A DNA stretch of 64,000 bases. Source: Temnothorax longispinosus. Lineage: Eukaryota > Arthropoda > Insecta > Hymenoptera > Formicidae. Every line of letters begins with the position of its first letter. The stretch's first letter is position 1. The notes beneath the pieces were generated by a model. That model was given only the letters and a program-made list of their open reading frames with translations, was not told the origin of the DNA and searched no databases. Of this stretch, positions 11,007 to 22,127 are shown piece by piece. The DNA is taken from contig NC_092363.1 in the NCBI RefSeq assembly GCF_030848805.1, positions 9,391,880 to 9,455,879 on the forward strand. The letters are read 5' to 3'. Both the position numbers and the translations under genes were made by a program.

Positions 11007-11506
11007 NNNNNNNNNNNNNNNNNNNNNNNNNNNNNNNNNNNNNNNNNNNNNNNNNNNNNNNNNNNNNNNNNNNNNNNNNNNNNNNNNNNNNNNNNNNNNN
11101 NNNNNNNNNNNNNNNNNNNNNNNNNNNNNNNNNNNNNNNNNNNNNNNNNNNNNNNNNNNNNNNNNNNNNNNNNNNNNNNNNNNNNNNNNNNNNNNNNNNN
11201 NNNNNNNNNNNNNNNNNNNNNNNNNNNNNNNNNNNNNNNNNNNNNNNNNNNNNNNNNNNNNNNNNNNNNNNNNNNNNNNNNNNNNNNNNNNNNNNNNNNN
11301 NNNNNNNNNNNNNNNNNNNNNNNNNNNNNNNNNNNNNNNNNNNNNNNNNNNNNNNNNNNNNNNNNNNNNNNNNNNNNNNNNNNNNNNNNNNNNNNNNNNN
11401 NNNNNNNNNNNNNNNNNNNNNNNNNNNNNNNNNNNNNNNNNNNNNNNNNNNNNNNNNNNNNNNNNNNNNNNNNNNNNNNNNNNNNNNNNNNNNNNNNNNN
11501 NNNNNN
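11007..11506. other. Assembly gap of 500 N
   Basis: The run is exactly 500 N, which suggests a placeholder of unknown true size. It is preceded by a repeat also found near 9984. Confidence 0.95.
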
Positions 11507-11573
11507 ATATCATATAATTTACCTACATCACGATTGTGAGGTTATGGTTATACCAACATAATTGTTATGCTAG

Positions 11574-11792
11574 GTCTACATGGCCGCGTTCAGCAGACAC
11601 AACTGTTGAGTTCGTCTTATCAACACTCTGCGTTGATTGGTTGGTTCTAAAAGTAAGAGCCAATGACGTTGGACCGCTACTGAGCGGCTTGGTCTGCTGA
11701 ACGCGACCAATGCGAGTCGTAAAGTCGTGAGTCGTAAGAATTGACCAATCACAATCGAATTTGAGGAGAATAATCGACTGTGCGTGGTCAAT
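11574..11792. repeat. Two degraded hairpins
   Basis: About 11583-11706 has ends GCGTTCAGCAGAC and GTCTGCTGAACGCG. About 11735-11795 pairs TAAGAATTGACCA with TGGTCAATTCTTA. Both look like older members of the hairpin group that follows. Confidence 0.6.
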
Positions 11793-11796
11793 TCTT

Positions 11797-11944
11797 AAGC
11801 GGGGAGCACACACTTCTGCATAACGCATAATGCGTAAGCGTAAGAAAATTGATTGGTCCATACACATGTGCATAAGGAAATAGACCAATCAATTTTCTTA
11901 TGCTTACGCATTATGCGTTGTGCAGAAGTGTGTGCTCTCCGCTT
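11797..11944. mobile_element. 148-bp hairpin MITE
   Basis: Ends AAGCGGGGAGCACACAC and the matching complement. The arms contain ATTGATTGGTC and a CTTACGCATTATGCG block. Arms pair over nearly the full length. Confidence 0.8.
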
Positions 11945-11945
11945 T

Positions 11946-12198
11946 AAGGTGGAAGCACATAAAATTGCAGGAGCCATAAGCAAAACGCAGAAGCCATATG
12001 CGCATGCGCTATGGTATCTGCCTTTATTCTGCCCATGGCTGTGGCTTCTGAATTTTCAATCTACATAAACTATGCTTATGTATTTTTATGTAGATTGAAA
12101 ATTCAGAAGCCATGGCAGTATGCAGACACCATAGCGCATGCGCATATGACTTCTGCATTTGTGCTCATGGCTCCTGCAATTTTATGTGCTTCCACCTT
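11946..12198. mobile_element. 253-bp hairpin MITE, AAGGTGGAAGC family
   Basis: Same ends as the copy at 10634-10770, with about 115 bp more in the centre, which is itself a hairpin (AATTTTCAATCTACATAAA paired with its complement). It abuts the preceding and following hairpins with only TA-rich joints. Confidence 0.85.
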
Positions 12199-12276
12199 AA
12201 AGGTCAATCTAGACAAACTTGCATAGCGCATAAACATAAGCATAAGAGAATTGATTGGTCCATATGCATGTGCATA

Positions 12277-12443
12277 AAGGCCATTGCACGTAACAAAGTT
12301 TTAGTCGTAATCGTAAGGCCATAAGAAAATAGACCAATCACACTCGATTATTCTTCGAGCGCGAGGAGAATATCGACTGTGATTGGTTTATTTTCTTACG
12401 GCCTTACGATTATGGCTAAATCTTTGTTATGTGCAATGGCCTT
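12277..12443. mobile_element. Nested hairpin MITE 1
   Basis: Ends AAGGCCATTGCACGTAACAA and the complement GTTATGTGCAATGGCCTT. The core has ATTGGTTTATTTTCTTACGG. It is inserted inside the 12200-12674 hairpin. Confidence 0.8.
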
Positions 12444-12602
12444 AAGCCCATTCTACAATAGCCGTAAAAGTATGTTTTAAGACGTAAGCAGTAAAAATTG
12501 ACCAACTACAGTCGATCATTCTTGGATTGTAAAAATCCTATTAGTCAATAGCTTACTGCTTACGTCTTAACGCATACTTTACGGCTATTGTGGAATGGGC
12601 TT
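12444..12602. mobile_element. Nested hairpin MITE 2
   Basis: Ends AAGCCCATTCTACAATAGCC and the complement GGCTATTGTGGAATGGGCTT. It directly abuts nested hairpin 1 with no spacer. Confidence 0.8.
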
Positions 12603-12679
12603 TAAGGAAATAGACCACGCCGTTTCTTTATGCATATGGTTATGCACCTATGCAAGTTTGTCTGGATAGACCTTGCATA

Positions 12680-12830
12680 AAGGTGAAATTTCATGGGCAG
12701 TGAAAAGCAGCAGCAGATTGTACTGATTGACTATAAAATAGAGAAGTTCTAGGAACTCGAGAACTTCTCTATTTTATAGCCAATCAGTACAATCTGCTGC
12801 TGGTTTTCACTGCCCATGAAATTTCACCTT
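12680..12830. mobile_element. 151-bp near-perfect hairpin MITE
   Basis: Ends AAGGTGAAATTTCATGGGC and the complement. The arms pair to a centre near 12756 with few mismatches. It is the last member of the chain before the BLM promoter region. Confidence 0.85.
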
Positions 12831-13237
12831 AAGGCATAAACACTGCCTTAAGGTTATAAGACAGCCATTCTGTTTAGGCCCTTTATCTGATTGGCTGGTT
12901 CAGTAAAAAAAGCTCCAGGTAATTAACGCCAAGTCTGTGAGTGGCGCTGTGGTCAATCGCAATCGTGGTTTCCGTCTCTCGTCTCTCTCTCCAAACAGAG
13001 TGCACAAGTGCACCTATAACCCCACTTTTCAAATAAAGGCAAACGCTCGCCACGCTCGGTCTAGGCTGTACCTGTAGAGTTCTCTCGGGTGCTTTGATTC
13101 GGATTTCTCTCTGTTATATCTGTTTAGAGTTCTGAGGATAAGGATTGTTTCAATTTAACAAAATATTCGAAAGTATTTGAGTGAGACAAAGGTGTTTAGA
13201 GCAAACTGCTTGTAATTGTTTAAAACTTGAGCTAACA
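12831..13237 (+). promoter_or_regulatory. Upstream region and 5' UTR of the BLM gene
   Basis: About 400 bp between the last hairpin and the BLM start codon. It has two ATTGGCTGG/CCAAT-like boxes near 12890 and no clear TATA box. The exact transcription start cannot be read from the sequence. Confidence 0.35.
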
Positions 13238-13732
13238 ATGTCAAGAAAGATGGTACTTGGTCAAAAGAATAGCAGCCAATCTACGATAGTGGGATTTTTG
13301 GCAAAGACAACGAAGAAAAATGTTATTCCGCGGACTAGGTAAGAAAGATTTAGTCCATTTTGTATAAATGCCTAAATAAATAAAATAAATGCGTAACACA
13401 CACACACACACCTCAATATATTTGAATTTTGCGACTGCAATATGTCTCATGTTCATATTTCTAAAATTAATGATTGATTTTTTTTTCTTTTTAGTACGCC
13501 AAAGTCAGTGGAGACAGAAGAAGAAGCTGATTTAAATGTGGATTCAAATGAACTATCGAGTACGTTGTGCTTTAATCAAGAAAAGAGGATAGCTGGAGAC
13601 TCAATAACGATAGACACGATAATAAATCTTGTAAGATTACAGTTCTATTTGGGTAAAACAATGCAGTGTTATTTTCAGTTAATATACAAATATACTTCAT
13701 ACATTATTACGATTTACGAAATATCTGTGATT

Positions 13733-13767
<35 letters not shown>

Positions 13768-16700
13768 TGACTCGAACATTTTAAACCACAGGATAATTCA
13801 GACACTTCAGACTCGAGCAAAAGTCCGCTTAAAACACGACCAAGTGCAATGGAATCGTATCGTGTTAAAAATTCAATAGCGAAGGAAGAGAGAACTGAAA
13901 AAGAATCTGGATGTTCAAATGTATTGCGAAAGAATAGCGATTACATGAAAACTTGTGTTATCTCCGAGTCTTCTGACAGCGAGCAGGAAAACAAGAAGGA
14001 CATTAGAAGACGCTTACGTTTAAATCAATATCCAAATAGAACGGAAATGGAAGAAGATGATGAGAAGATGCGAGTTGTTTCACAAAATGATCATTATGCT
14101 AAATGCAGCAGTCAACATTCCTCTTCTACTAGTAGTACAACATTATTGGTGGGAAATAAAGAAATACTTAACGACGACAATGACATTATGTCTAAAGATG
14201 AAGATGAGCGTTTATGGACTCTTAAAAAATACAATATAATATCCAATAAACAAGGGAAAGATACTATAATTTCAGATTCTGATACCGATAGTCCTAGCTC
14301 AAAGTTTAACGGCAAGAGATTGCCGAGAAAAAATTGGGATGGCCCTGACATTCGATTAAATCTGAAAGATTTAGGCTTGAACAAAGAATTAGGTTCATGG
14401 ATTGACGTTATTCAACAGAAACCAGTAATGTCCACAATACCTGTAAGTTTCATATCATGACTTGATATTTCGTGTGCGTATGTGAAATGTTTAACGTCCA
14501 CCTATTTATTTCTTGTCTCACTTTCTCCATTCTTCTATTTCAACCTTAGGTTACCAAGGATAAATTGCTTGAAAGACGCGAAGATTTAAAGGAACTTGAA
14601 ATTGAAATTCTTGACAAATTTTTTAGCGCACTCGAGTTAATCCCATTACCAATACTGGAACAATTTCCAAAATTTGACCCAGTCTCTTTCAAAAAGTTGC
14701 AAGGTCTGCGTCGACATATAAAAGCTAAATTACGTTTAGTACAAACAAAATTATCAAAATTACAAAAGGAAGATGAAAATAATATGTATGAGTTTCCGGA
14801 GACAGCTGGGTCTGCATCGTCAAAATCACGTGAAACACCACGTTCATGCATGTCTGAGACTCGCTCGATAAATGACCATGACACGTTTGACGCATCATGT
14901 ACCTCGGTATCCAAATGTACTCGTGCACCCTTTCGTCAAGGCTCGGCAAGCGTAACGGAATCGTATATAAATGCAAAGGAACACGCGAACGGCATGGAAT
15001 CTATGGCAGCAGTTAAGCCACCTGAAACTACAGTTTCAAATAAGAAGAGTACTTTTCAATTGAAAAGACCTATCAAAACGGTATTAGGCAGTGACGTTTC
15101 TAAAACAATAGCAGACATGTGGGACCAACAAATGTCATCTAAGACAATGAATTCTTCAGTGGATTCCGATTGTGCTTTCGTAAAGGACATATTTAACGAT
15201 AGTATTAAAACGCCGTCAAGTAATGAAAAAAATATGCAAGGAAATGTCGTCTTGGACAGTCCGGATAGCCCAGGTAACAAAAGTGCAGACAAATGACAAA
15301 TAAATCACTAACTTTTTCTGCTTTGAGTTCTTAATGAAAAAATATTTCATAGGCACCTGTCAAAGATTTACTGCAAAAGTTGAAACCTCTCTCTCGATAC
15401 AAGATTTGGAACAATTCCCAGCTTTAGGAGAAGATTGTAATATAAATATAAGTGACGATTTTACAGGTATGAGTTTTTATATGTATATATAATATGTAAA
15501 ACTTTGTTTTGTTTATACATTTATGTTGATAATATGATAAATAATGCTTATTTTACGCCCATTTTGTAGAGTGGCCACAGAGTAGCATGGCACAGAATAG
15601 GACGTACAACGATGATGAAGTAAAATCAAAAATCGAAAAAGATAGCGTAGAATATGGAAAATTTACCGGTAATTATAAAAACGATGGTGTCAGTGGAGAA
15701 TTTGATGGTTTAACATATTCACATTCGCAAGAAATGTTAAAGGTACATAAAGTATTTGTATTCGTTAGGCGAGTATAATACCGTTATACATATAAATATT
15801 AAATAATTTATGCACACTCGACGTACATGTTGGACCACGTGTGAGAACATATAATATTGTGCATTACGTATGTTTCTTGATTTTAGATATTTCGGCAGAG
15901 ATTCGGTTTATATACGTTTAGGCCAAATCAGTTGCAAGCTATTAACGCAACACTTTTGGGATTTGATTGTTTCGTTTTAATGCCGACCGGAGGTGGAAAG
16001 TCCCTTTGTTATCAATTGCCTGCCCTTTTAAGTATCGGATTAACAGTTGTTATCTCACCATTGAAGAGTCTTATTTTAGACCAAGTTCAAAAACTTACCT
16101 CACTCGATGTAAGAGAAAGTATTATTATATGTTAGATACATACGCAGAGAAACAATGTAATATTAAGTACACATTTACATTATAGAAGCGTATACTCGTG
16201 CGTCATATATCACTTGCTTCAGTCTTGGTTTAAAATTTGCAGATTCCTGCGACTCATTTATCCGGCTCTATAACAGATAATCAAGAAACAGCGATATATA
16301 GGGAACTTTCCAAAAAAGAACCTGCTCTCAAAATATTATACGTAACACCAGAGAAAATCTCTGCGTCGCAAAAATTCTGTAATACTCTGACTATTTTATA
16401 CGAGAGAGAATTGTTGGGAAGATTTGTTATTGACGAAGCTCACTGCGTTAGTCAATGGGGTCACGATTTTAGACCAGATTATAAAAGGTTAAGATGTCTC
16501 AGAGACAACTATCCCAAAGTGCCAACAATGGCTTTAACTGCAACAGCTACGCCGCGTGTTAGAACAGATATTTTGCATCAATTGGGTATGACTACGCCAA
16601 AGTGGTATGTATGTGTATATCTGTATATGTGCGCGTGTGTTAGCGCGTTGAATATATATGTATATTATATATATATGATATATGGTTACTTTTTCAAGGT

Positions 16701-18999
16701 TTATGTCGAGTTTCAATAGACCTAATTTAAGATACAGCATAATATCGAAGAAAGGAAAAAATTGTTCCGATGAAGTTGTGGCTATGATAATGACAAAATT
16801 TAAAAACACTTGTGGCATCGTGTACTGTTTATCGCGCAAGGATTGTGACGATTATGCTGCGCATTTGAAGAAAAACGGCATTAAAGCGTTGAGTTATCAT
16901 GCAGGACTCCCAGATGGTCAAAGAATTAACTATCAAGGAAAATGGATTGCCGATGAAGTATATTTCGTACAATATCTGCGCGCGCGTGCGCATACGCATA
17001 TATGTATAATATAAAATTATATCGCATCTACATACACGTTTTTCCAGGTACATGTTATATGTGCGACTATAGCCTTTGGAATGGGCATTGATAAACCAAA
17101 CGTGCGCTTTGTGATACATGCAGCCTTACCAAAGTCTATAGAAGGCTATTATCAGGAAAGTGGTCGCGCTGGTCGTGATGGTGAGACAGCAGATTGCATT
17201 TTATTTTATCATTATGCAGACATGCACAGAATCAGAAAAATGATTGAACTGGATAATCCAAATCCACAAGTTATCAGTACCCACATGGATAATTTGTTTA
17301 AAATGGTAGCATTCTGTGAAAATACTACAGATTGCCGTAGATCGCTACAGCTTAATTATTTTGGAGAAATATTTGATAGGCAACAATGTATCGCGAATAA
17401 AATAACTGCGTGTGATAATTGCAGATGCAAGGTAGGTACATTATATAGCGTAGAAGATGAAGAAGACGTGTCACAACAAAAATATAGTTGACTGACTGAA
17501 ATTAATACTACGTAATAATTTTAGGACGAGATTACAATGTTGGACGTTACTGAAGATGCGAGAGAGATTATGAAAGCTGTAAGAGATATTAACAATAGGA
17601 AGACGTGCAAGCTTACACTAGTATTCTTGACAGATATTTTTAAGGGCAGTGATCTGAAAAAGATTAGAGAATCAGGTTTCGTACTCGTTTTGTATATAAC
17701 AGTAGAATGACGTGAGTTGGTATTTACATCACGTTATACAATTAAATAATTCTTTTTTTTTTTATAGGTCTTACGAAACATCCTTTATATGGTCGCGGTA
17801 AATCATGGAACAGAAGTGACATAGAACGCCTCATGCACTATATGGTATTGCAAGAATATTTGCAAGAAAACATGTATATTAATCATGAGATTGCTTGCGC
17901 ATATGTAAAAATTGGACCGAGAGCGACGGAACTTTTGACAAAAAAAGATGTAAAGGTATTTATTCTTGATAGGATATTCAGAATGCAATGTATACGTGAA
18001 CAAGCTTGACAGTGCGTTTTAGATATTTTAGATATAGTAATGTTGTGTGTGTGTGTGTGTGTGAGATAGGAGATGGGAGACATTATTTTGTCTATTATTT
18101 GCCTTTCATGCGTTGTGTGTTTTACTTTATCTTAAACAGGTACAAATTCCAACGAGACAATCGAATAAATCTACGAGTGGTGTAGCTACAGTTTCAACAG
18201 TTACGAAGAAACTTGATGGCATTGTAAAAGAATTGCAAGATCGTTGCTATGCCGAATTGATGACAATAATAAGGGAAATCGCTAGTACATTGGATGTTTC
18301 TGCTTCTTCCATTATGAACATGGTAGCTGTCAGAGCTATGAGCCAGCGTTTACCAGAAACCGAAGAAGCCATGTTACAAATACCACACGTTACTAAGGCT
18401 AACTTTGTTAAATATGGCAAAGCTCTTTTAAACATTACGCAGAAATACGCGGCAGAAAGAACAGGTACTCGATACTCGCGTATAATATAACATAAAGTAG
18501 TACTTAACGTTATTGATTATTCCATTATTTTTAGTACTGTTAAATGAGAACGATGAAGAACAGAACAGCGATGATGACGATAATACTTGGGATGACAATA
18601 ATTCCACGTACTCTTGCACCAGTAGTGGTACTAGCACGCGCGGCAAGAAACGAAAGATTGGCACGAGATCTAACAGTACTAATAAAAAGTATAAACGGGG
18701 TGGCTCAAGGTAATGTAAAAAGAGAGATGTGTACACGTGCGCACGTGTCACTTCTCTTATTACACACGTAACGTAATGGTTGTACGTTAGGGAAAAAAAA
18801 ATCACACACGTATATCTACATATTTTATTTTATTTTTTTTTCGGTTATTTACAGTGCGCGGAGGGGAAGAGGTTCGTCGAAAAGCTCATCGAGAGGTTCA
18901 ACAAAATTAAACACTACGAAAAAGGTAGTAGGACTTGCGAGTTTCAGTCAAACAAAACAATATCTCGCAAATCCCAACAGATACATGAACATTACCTAA
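13238..18999 (+). CDS. Blm: Bloom syndrome-type RecQ helicase
   Basis: Fifteen exons join without a phase error: 13238-13338, 13495-13630, 13792-14442, 14550-15273, 15353-15466, 15570-15742, 15887-16108, 16243-16604, 16699-16957, 17048-17431, 17525-17675, 17768-17955, 18140-18464, 18535-18709 and 18855-18999. They total 4110 nt (1369 residues; human BLM has about 1417). The protein has a long acidic, serine-rich N-terminus with a possible helical dimerisation segment (exon 4 start). The helicase core follows, with FRPNQLQ (motif 0), MPTGGGKS (Walker A, Lys near residue 671), DEAH near 771, TATATP, and ESGRAGRDG in motif VI. Next come a cysteine-rich zinc/RQC region (about 990-1040), an HRDC domain (about 1180-1255) and a basic tail with KKRK. 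It unwinds recombination intermediates in the nucleus, with Topo III alpha and RMI1 as family partners. All 14 introns are short. The exon 11 donor is a weak GTTTCG. Confidence 0.95.
13737..13764. repeat. Poly-A run in BLM intron 2
   Basis: About 28 consecutive A residues between exons 2 and 3. It is a likely source of length polymorphism. Confidence 0.9.
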
Positions 19000-19525
19000 T
19001 TAATTTTTTTCCGTTTATTATAAATTATTACGGCGTTTGCGATAGTGCGCACAGATACGATCCCCTTTTGGGCGCTATCCGAAATGGCTCTCTGTATGGC
19101 GTTTTAGTCATTATATTGAATGAAACACGTTGATTATAATAAACACTCGCATAATTCTATTTGAATTCAAAGTAATCATCAGACGACCGACATGTATGTA
19201 AGATAAAAACTTTTGTAATAAAATAATTTTTGAGACCAATGTTGAAATTTCGTTAAAAAAATTTCCTTACGTGGATAAATAAAATATATTTTTATCATCG
19301 TCTACGCACGTGAACGGAGTGTACACGAACGGAATAATATTAGATTTGTTTCAAACGACAATATATGCTTTTACGTATTTATCTCTACTATTTTATGCGT
19401 CGTACGTTGTACGTTTTCAACACTTTTCAAGTTTATATGTCACTATCAGAGCTTAGCGTACTACCCTGCTATACGCGTTAGGGCTTGTCTTACTATTATA
19501 TTTGCTATACGATATATATATAGAT
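19000..19525. other. 3' flanks of the convergent BLM and SDHAF2 genes
   Basis: AT-rich with AATAAA-like signals (for example near 19218). No additional gene is seen. The two genes are tail to tail about 530 bp apart. Confidence 0.5.
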
Positions 19526-20357
19526 TTATAGATCTGGTTGCATTATCCTGGTTTGTCGATCTTCATTCTGAACATGTTTTTTCAGTAAGTCCATCACTTG
19601 ATTGTCAAATTCAGGTGGAGTCGGTTTAACACCAGTCGCCCAATAGAATATATCCCAGTCGTTGGATGGTAAATTTATAAGTCGATCATATAGTCTTAAT
19701 TGCGTGTCATCGAACGTATTCAAATACTTGTTTGCAAAGGTGCTAAGAAGCAGACCATTCTCCAACATCCCACGTTTACGAGATTGATACGTCAATCTAA
19801 AATGACACGAACGAGATTGAATAGAACGACGTTCGTCGATCGTAGACGTTTACGTGTGTCGACACGTAAAGGATGATTCTGACATTAACTACAAAGTATG
19901 ACTACGTAAAACGTTACGTCAACTACAGTTACGTACTAAAGTAAAGAACACCATATATGATATGTAGAGGATATGTGTACCACGCGCAACGCGAGACGCG
20001 AGACCTCGAAACAAGTATGCTACTTTGGATCTATCATATTGGGATCGGATCATATTCGTTGATTGTAAGAAAAAACGATACTCTGTGAACGATACCGTGC
20101 TCTTTTGAGATTTGTATTCTCTCCGTCGCGTTCCGCGTAACGTGGAATGCCAGGTTCCCGACCTTCTGGATGAATCAAATCTTGAAAATCATCTTTCCGC
20201 CTGCAGCAACTTACCGACACATCTCTCGCAAGTACAAGCGGTCTGATCTGAGGTATAATTTTTATCTCTCTCATTACAGATTCAATAGAAAGCTTTATCC
20301 ATTGTTCAGTATCCTCAAACTTACCCGGGATATGACACGCGTGCTCATAACATTCAT
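19526..20357 (-). CDS. SDHAF2: Succinate dehydrogenase assembly factor 2, mitochondrial
   Basis: Three minus-strand exons, 20357-20325, 20247-20096 and 19796-19526, join in phase to 456 nt (151 residues). The C-terminal half has the SdhE/DUF339 signature YQSRKRGMLENGLLLSTF, then YDRLINLPSNDWDIFYWATG. The protein inserts FAD into the flavoprotein subunit of complex II in the mitochondrial matrix. The first two exons encode an Arg-rich N-terminus without acidic residues up to about residue 18, fitting a mitochondrial presequence. The 11-residue first exon is inferred from the GTAAGT donor at 20324 and the CAG acceptor before 20247. An alternative is a start at the ATG at 20274 without that exon. 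The conserved exon 2-3 junction (KRA-R-LTYQSRKRG) is clear. Confidence 0.9.
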
Positions 20358-22127
20358 CACGCGGTATGTGAGTTAACTCTCTTCGTGCAAGTAACCTTAA
20401 CCTTTTTTGCTATTACTAATATAATCGAGATTCGAGATCAATCGAGACACGAGACCTGTCAGTCCTGTCACCTGTGTCGCAACTGATCGAGATCGAGATC
20501 GAGATTCGAGAATCGAGTCAATCGAGAACTAAAATCCGCTTACCGACAATTGTCGGTGTCGTTGCGCAGCTTTTACACGATATGAAAAACCTGCGCAACG
20601 ACACTTATCGAACCGACAGTTGTCGGTAGGCAGGAATGGAATACGGGCCGGGCGGCCTACAGGCGCTCGTTCCAGTATTGCAGTAGTTCCGTAGAATTTT
20701 AGTATACTTCAGTGGTTCCACAGATGGTTCGCTCCAGGTTCCAGAGTTGGCATGTATTTCAGTCAAGTGGAACAAGTTTGAAATTTAGCGAGAGCGAGAA
20801 CGGACGTAAAGTAAAAGTAAAAGTTGTAGTTGGATATAGGGCCATATTCTGTTCCGCTAAAATCCGCTTACCGACAATTGTCGGTGTCGTTGCGCAGCTT
20901 TTACACGATATGAAAAACCTGCGCAACGACACTTATCGAACCGACAGTTGTCGGTAGGCAGGAACGGAATATATCGATAATATCGATATCGATCATATCG
21001 ATGTGTCAAATGTGCCAAATGCTCCAAAATGTGTGCAAATGCAAACTGCAAATGTGTTAAAGTTGTCAAACGGCTTGAAAGAGTTGAAAGAGAGACGCAC
21101 GACGGTGACGGGGGTGGTGATGGCATCTAACAACGAATCTCAAATCCTCGCCGTGATCGGTGATCGTGATCTGATGACAGGCGGTAACGAGTATGCGCAG
21201 CTGTCGTTACCGTTGTCACAGTCGTCGAGTAAATCTGGTAAGCCCTAAACCCTAAACCCTAAACGATAAAACGATCGCGTTTCTACGTATGTACATTCAA
21301 CAACGTCGGGCTGATCGCTGATCGCGCTGATGGTCGTGAAAAGATCAGAGCCGTGGCCAAAAGGATGTTGCCGTAGTTGTGTCGAGATCGAGACATACAC
21401 AAGATCTGTCGCATAAACCGCGTTCTCGATGTCGATGTCGTCCGCGACACATTTAGCTTTAGCTCGTATGTGTCACCTGGAACTGGAAGTAACGCACCAT
21501 CACCGTAGCTCGTCGTTGGCGGGACATGTGCTCGAGAGCTTTTCAGCTTTCTCAAGATTCACGTATCTCGAGTCTTCTTTGTCACCTGCGATGACGAGCT
21601 TTTTAAACATGTGATATGACTTGATTATCACTGACCACGTTCCAGGGCCACGAACGATCAAGTCCGATGACTTTCAGTAGAAGCATGCATGTATGTATGT
21701 GTCCTCTTGTTGTGTCTTTTCTCTTTCCTCTCCTCTTCCTCTCTTTCACTTTAGTTGAATTTAAACCTCTGAGAATGTGATAACAATATATCATACGAGA
21801 GTAATCTTTTCTTGCAGATGGAACATGGGAAGACGCGTTATATATATATGCTCGAGTATTCTTCTACCTTAGAAAATATGCGAGATTGTGTGTAGGTTTA
21901 CAGAATTATTAGAACGTGAATAAACACAAAAAATGATGATACTAGACTTTTGTTGATGAGCTTGTAACGAACATCAGGTGAGAGAGAGAGAGAGAGAGTG
22001 TGTGTGTGTGTGTGTATTTTGTAACACGTTTAGAGGAAAGAGAGGCCAAGTTGTATCATAAGGACATACACATACATACGTACATTATTTAAATTCTGCT
22101 TCTCCATGCAGACTATACTCTCGTACA
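20358..22127. other. Intergenic region between SDHAF2 and the START gene
   Basis: It contains a duplicated palindromic repeat (20529-20970), several CGAGATCGAGATCGAG-type simple runs near 20480, a (GA)n(GT)n stretch near 21980-22014, and a possible 5' UTR splice acceptor (TCCATGCAG) ending at 22111, just before the START gene ATG. The short open frames here, such as 21003-21248, have no recognisable domain. Confidence 0.45.
20529..20970. repeat. Direct duplication of a ~113-bp palindromic repeat
   Basis: Two nearly identical copies (about 20529-20641 and 20857-20970) each pair CCGACAATTGTCGGTGTCG with its complement CGACACTTATCGAACCGACA around a short loop (TTTTACACGATATG). The ends resemble TTCCGC and GCAGGAACGGAA. 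They are probably two insertions of one small MITE. Confidence 0.8.

Larger units (their letters stand above)
12200..12674. mobile_element. Outer hairpin MITE split by two nested hairpins
   Basis: The ends read AAGGTCAATCTAGACAAACT and, on the other strand, AAGGTCTATCCAGACAAACT. The two halves (12200-12276 and 12603-12674) are separated by two complete younger hairpins. Confidence 0.8.

Noticed and set aside
10820..11561. Long open frames through 10820-11561
   Set aside because: They are open only because of the 500-N gap.
18780..19133. 117-residue ORF at the end of BLM
   Set aside because: It is another frame over the last BLM exon and its intron; the spliced frame joins exon 14 to a serine-rich tail and stops at 18999.
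20050..20274. Separate 74-residue gene upstream of SDHAF2
   Set aside because: Its C-terminal half is exon 2 of SDHAF2; the extension past the donor at 20095 is intronic.
21243..21265. Three CCCTAAA units, the plant-type telomere repeat
   Set aside because: Three copies can arise by chance, and nothing else here suggests plant DNA.
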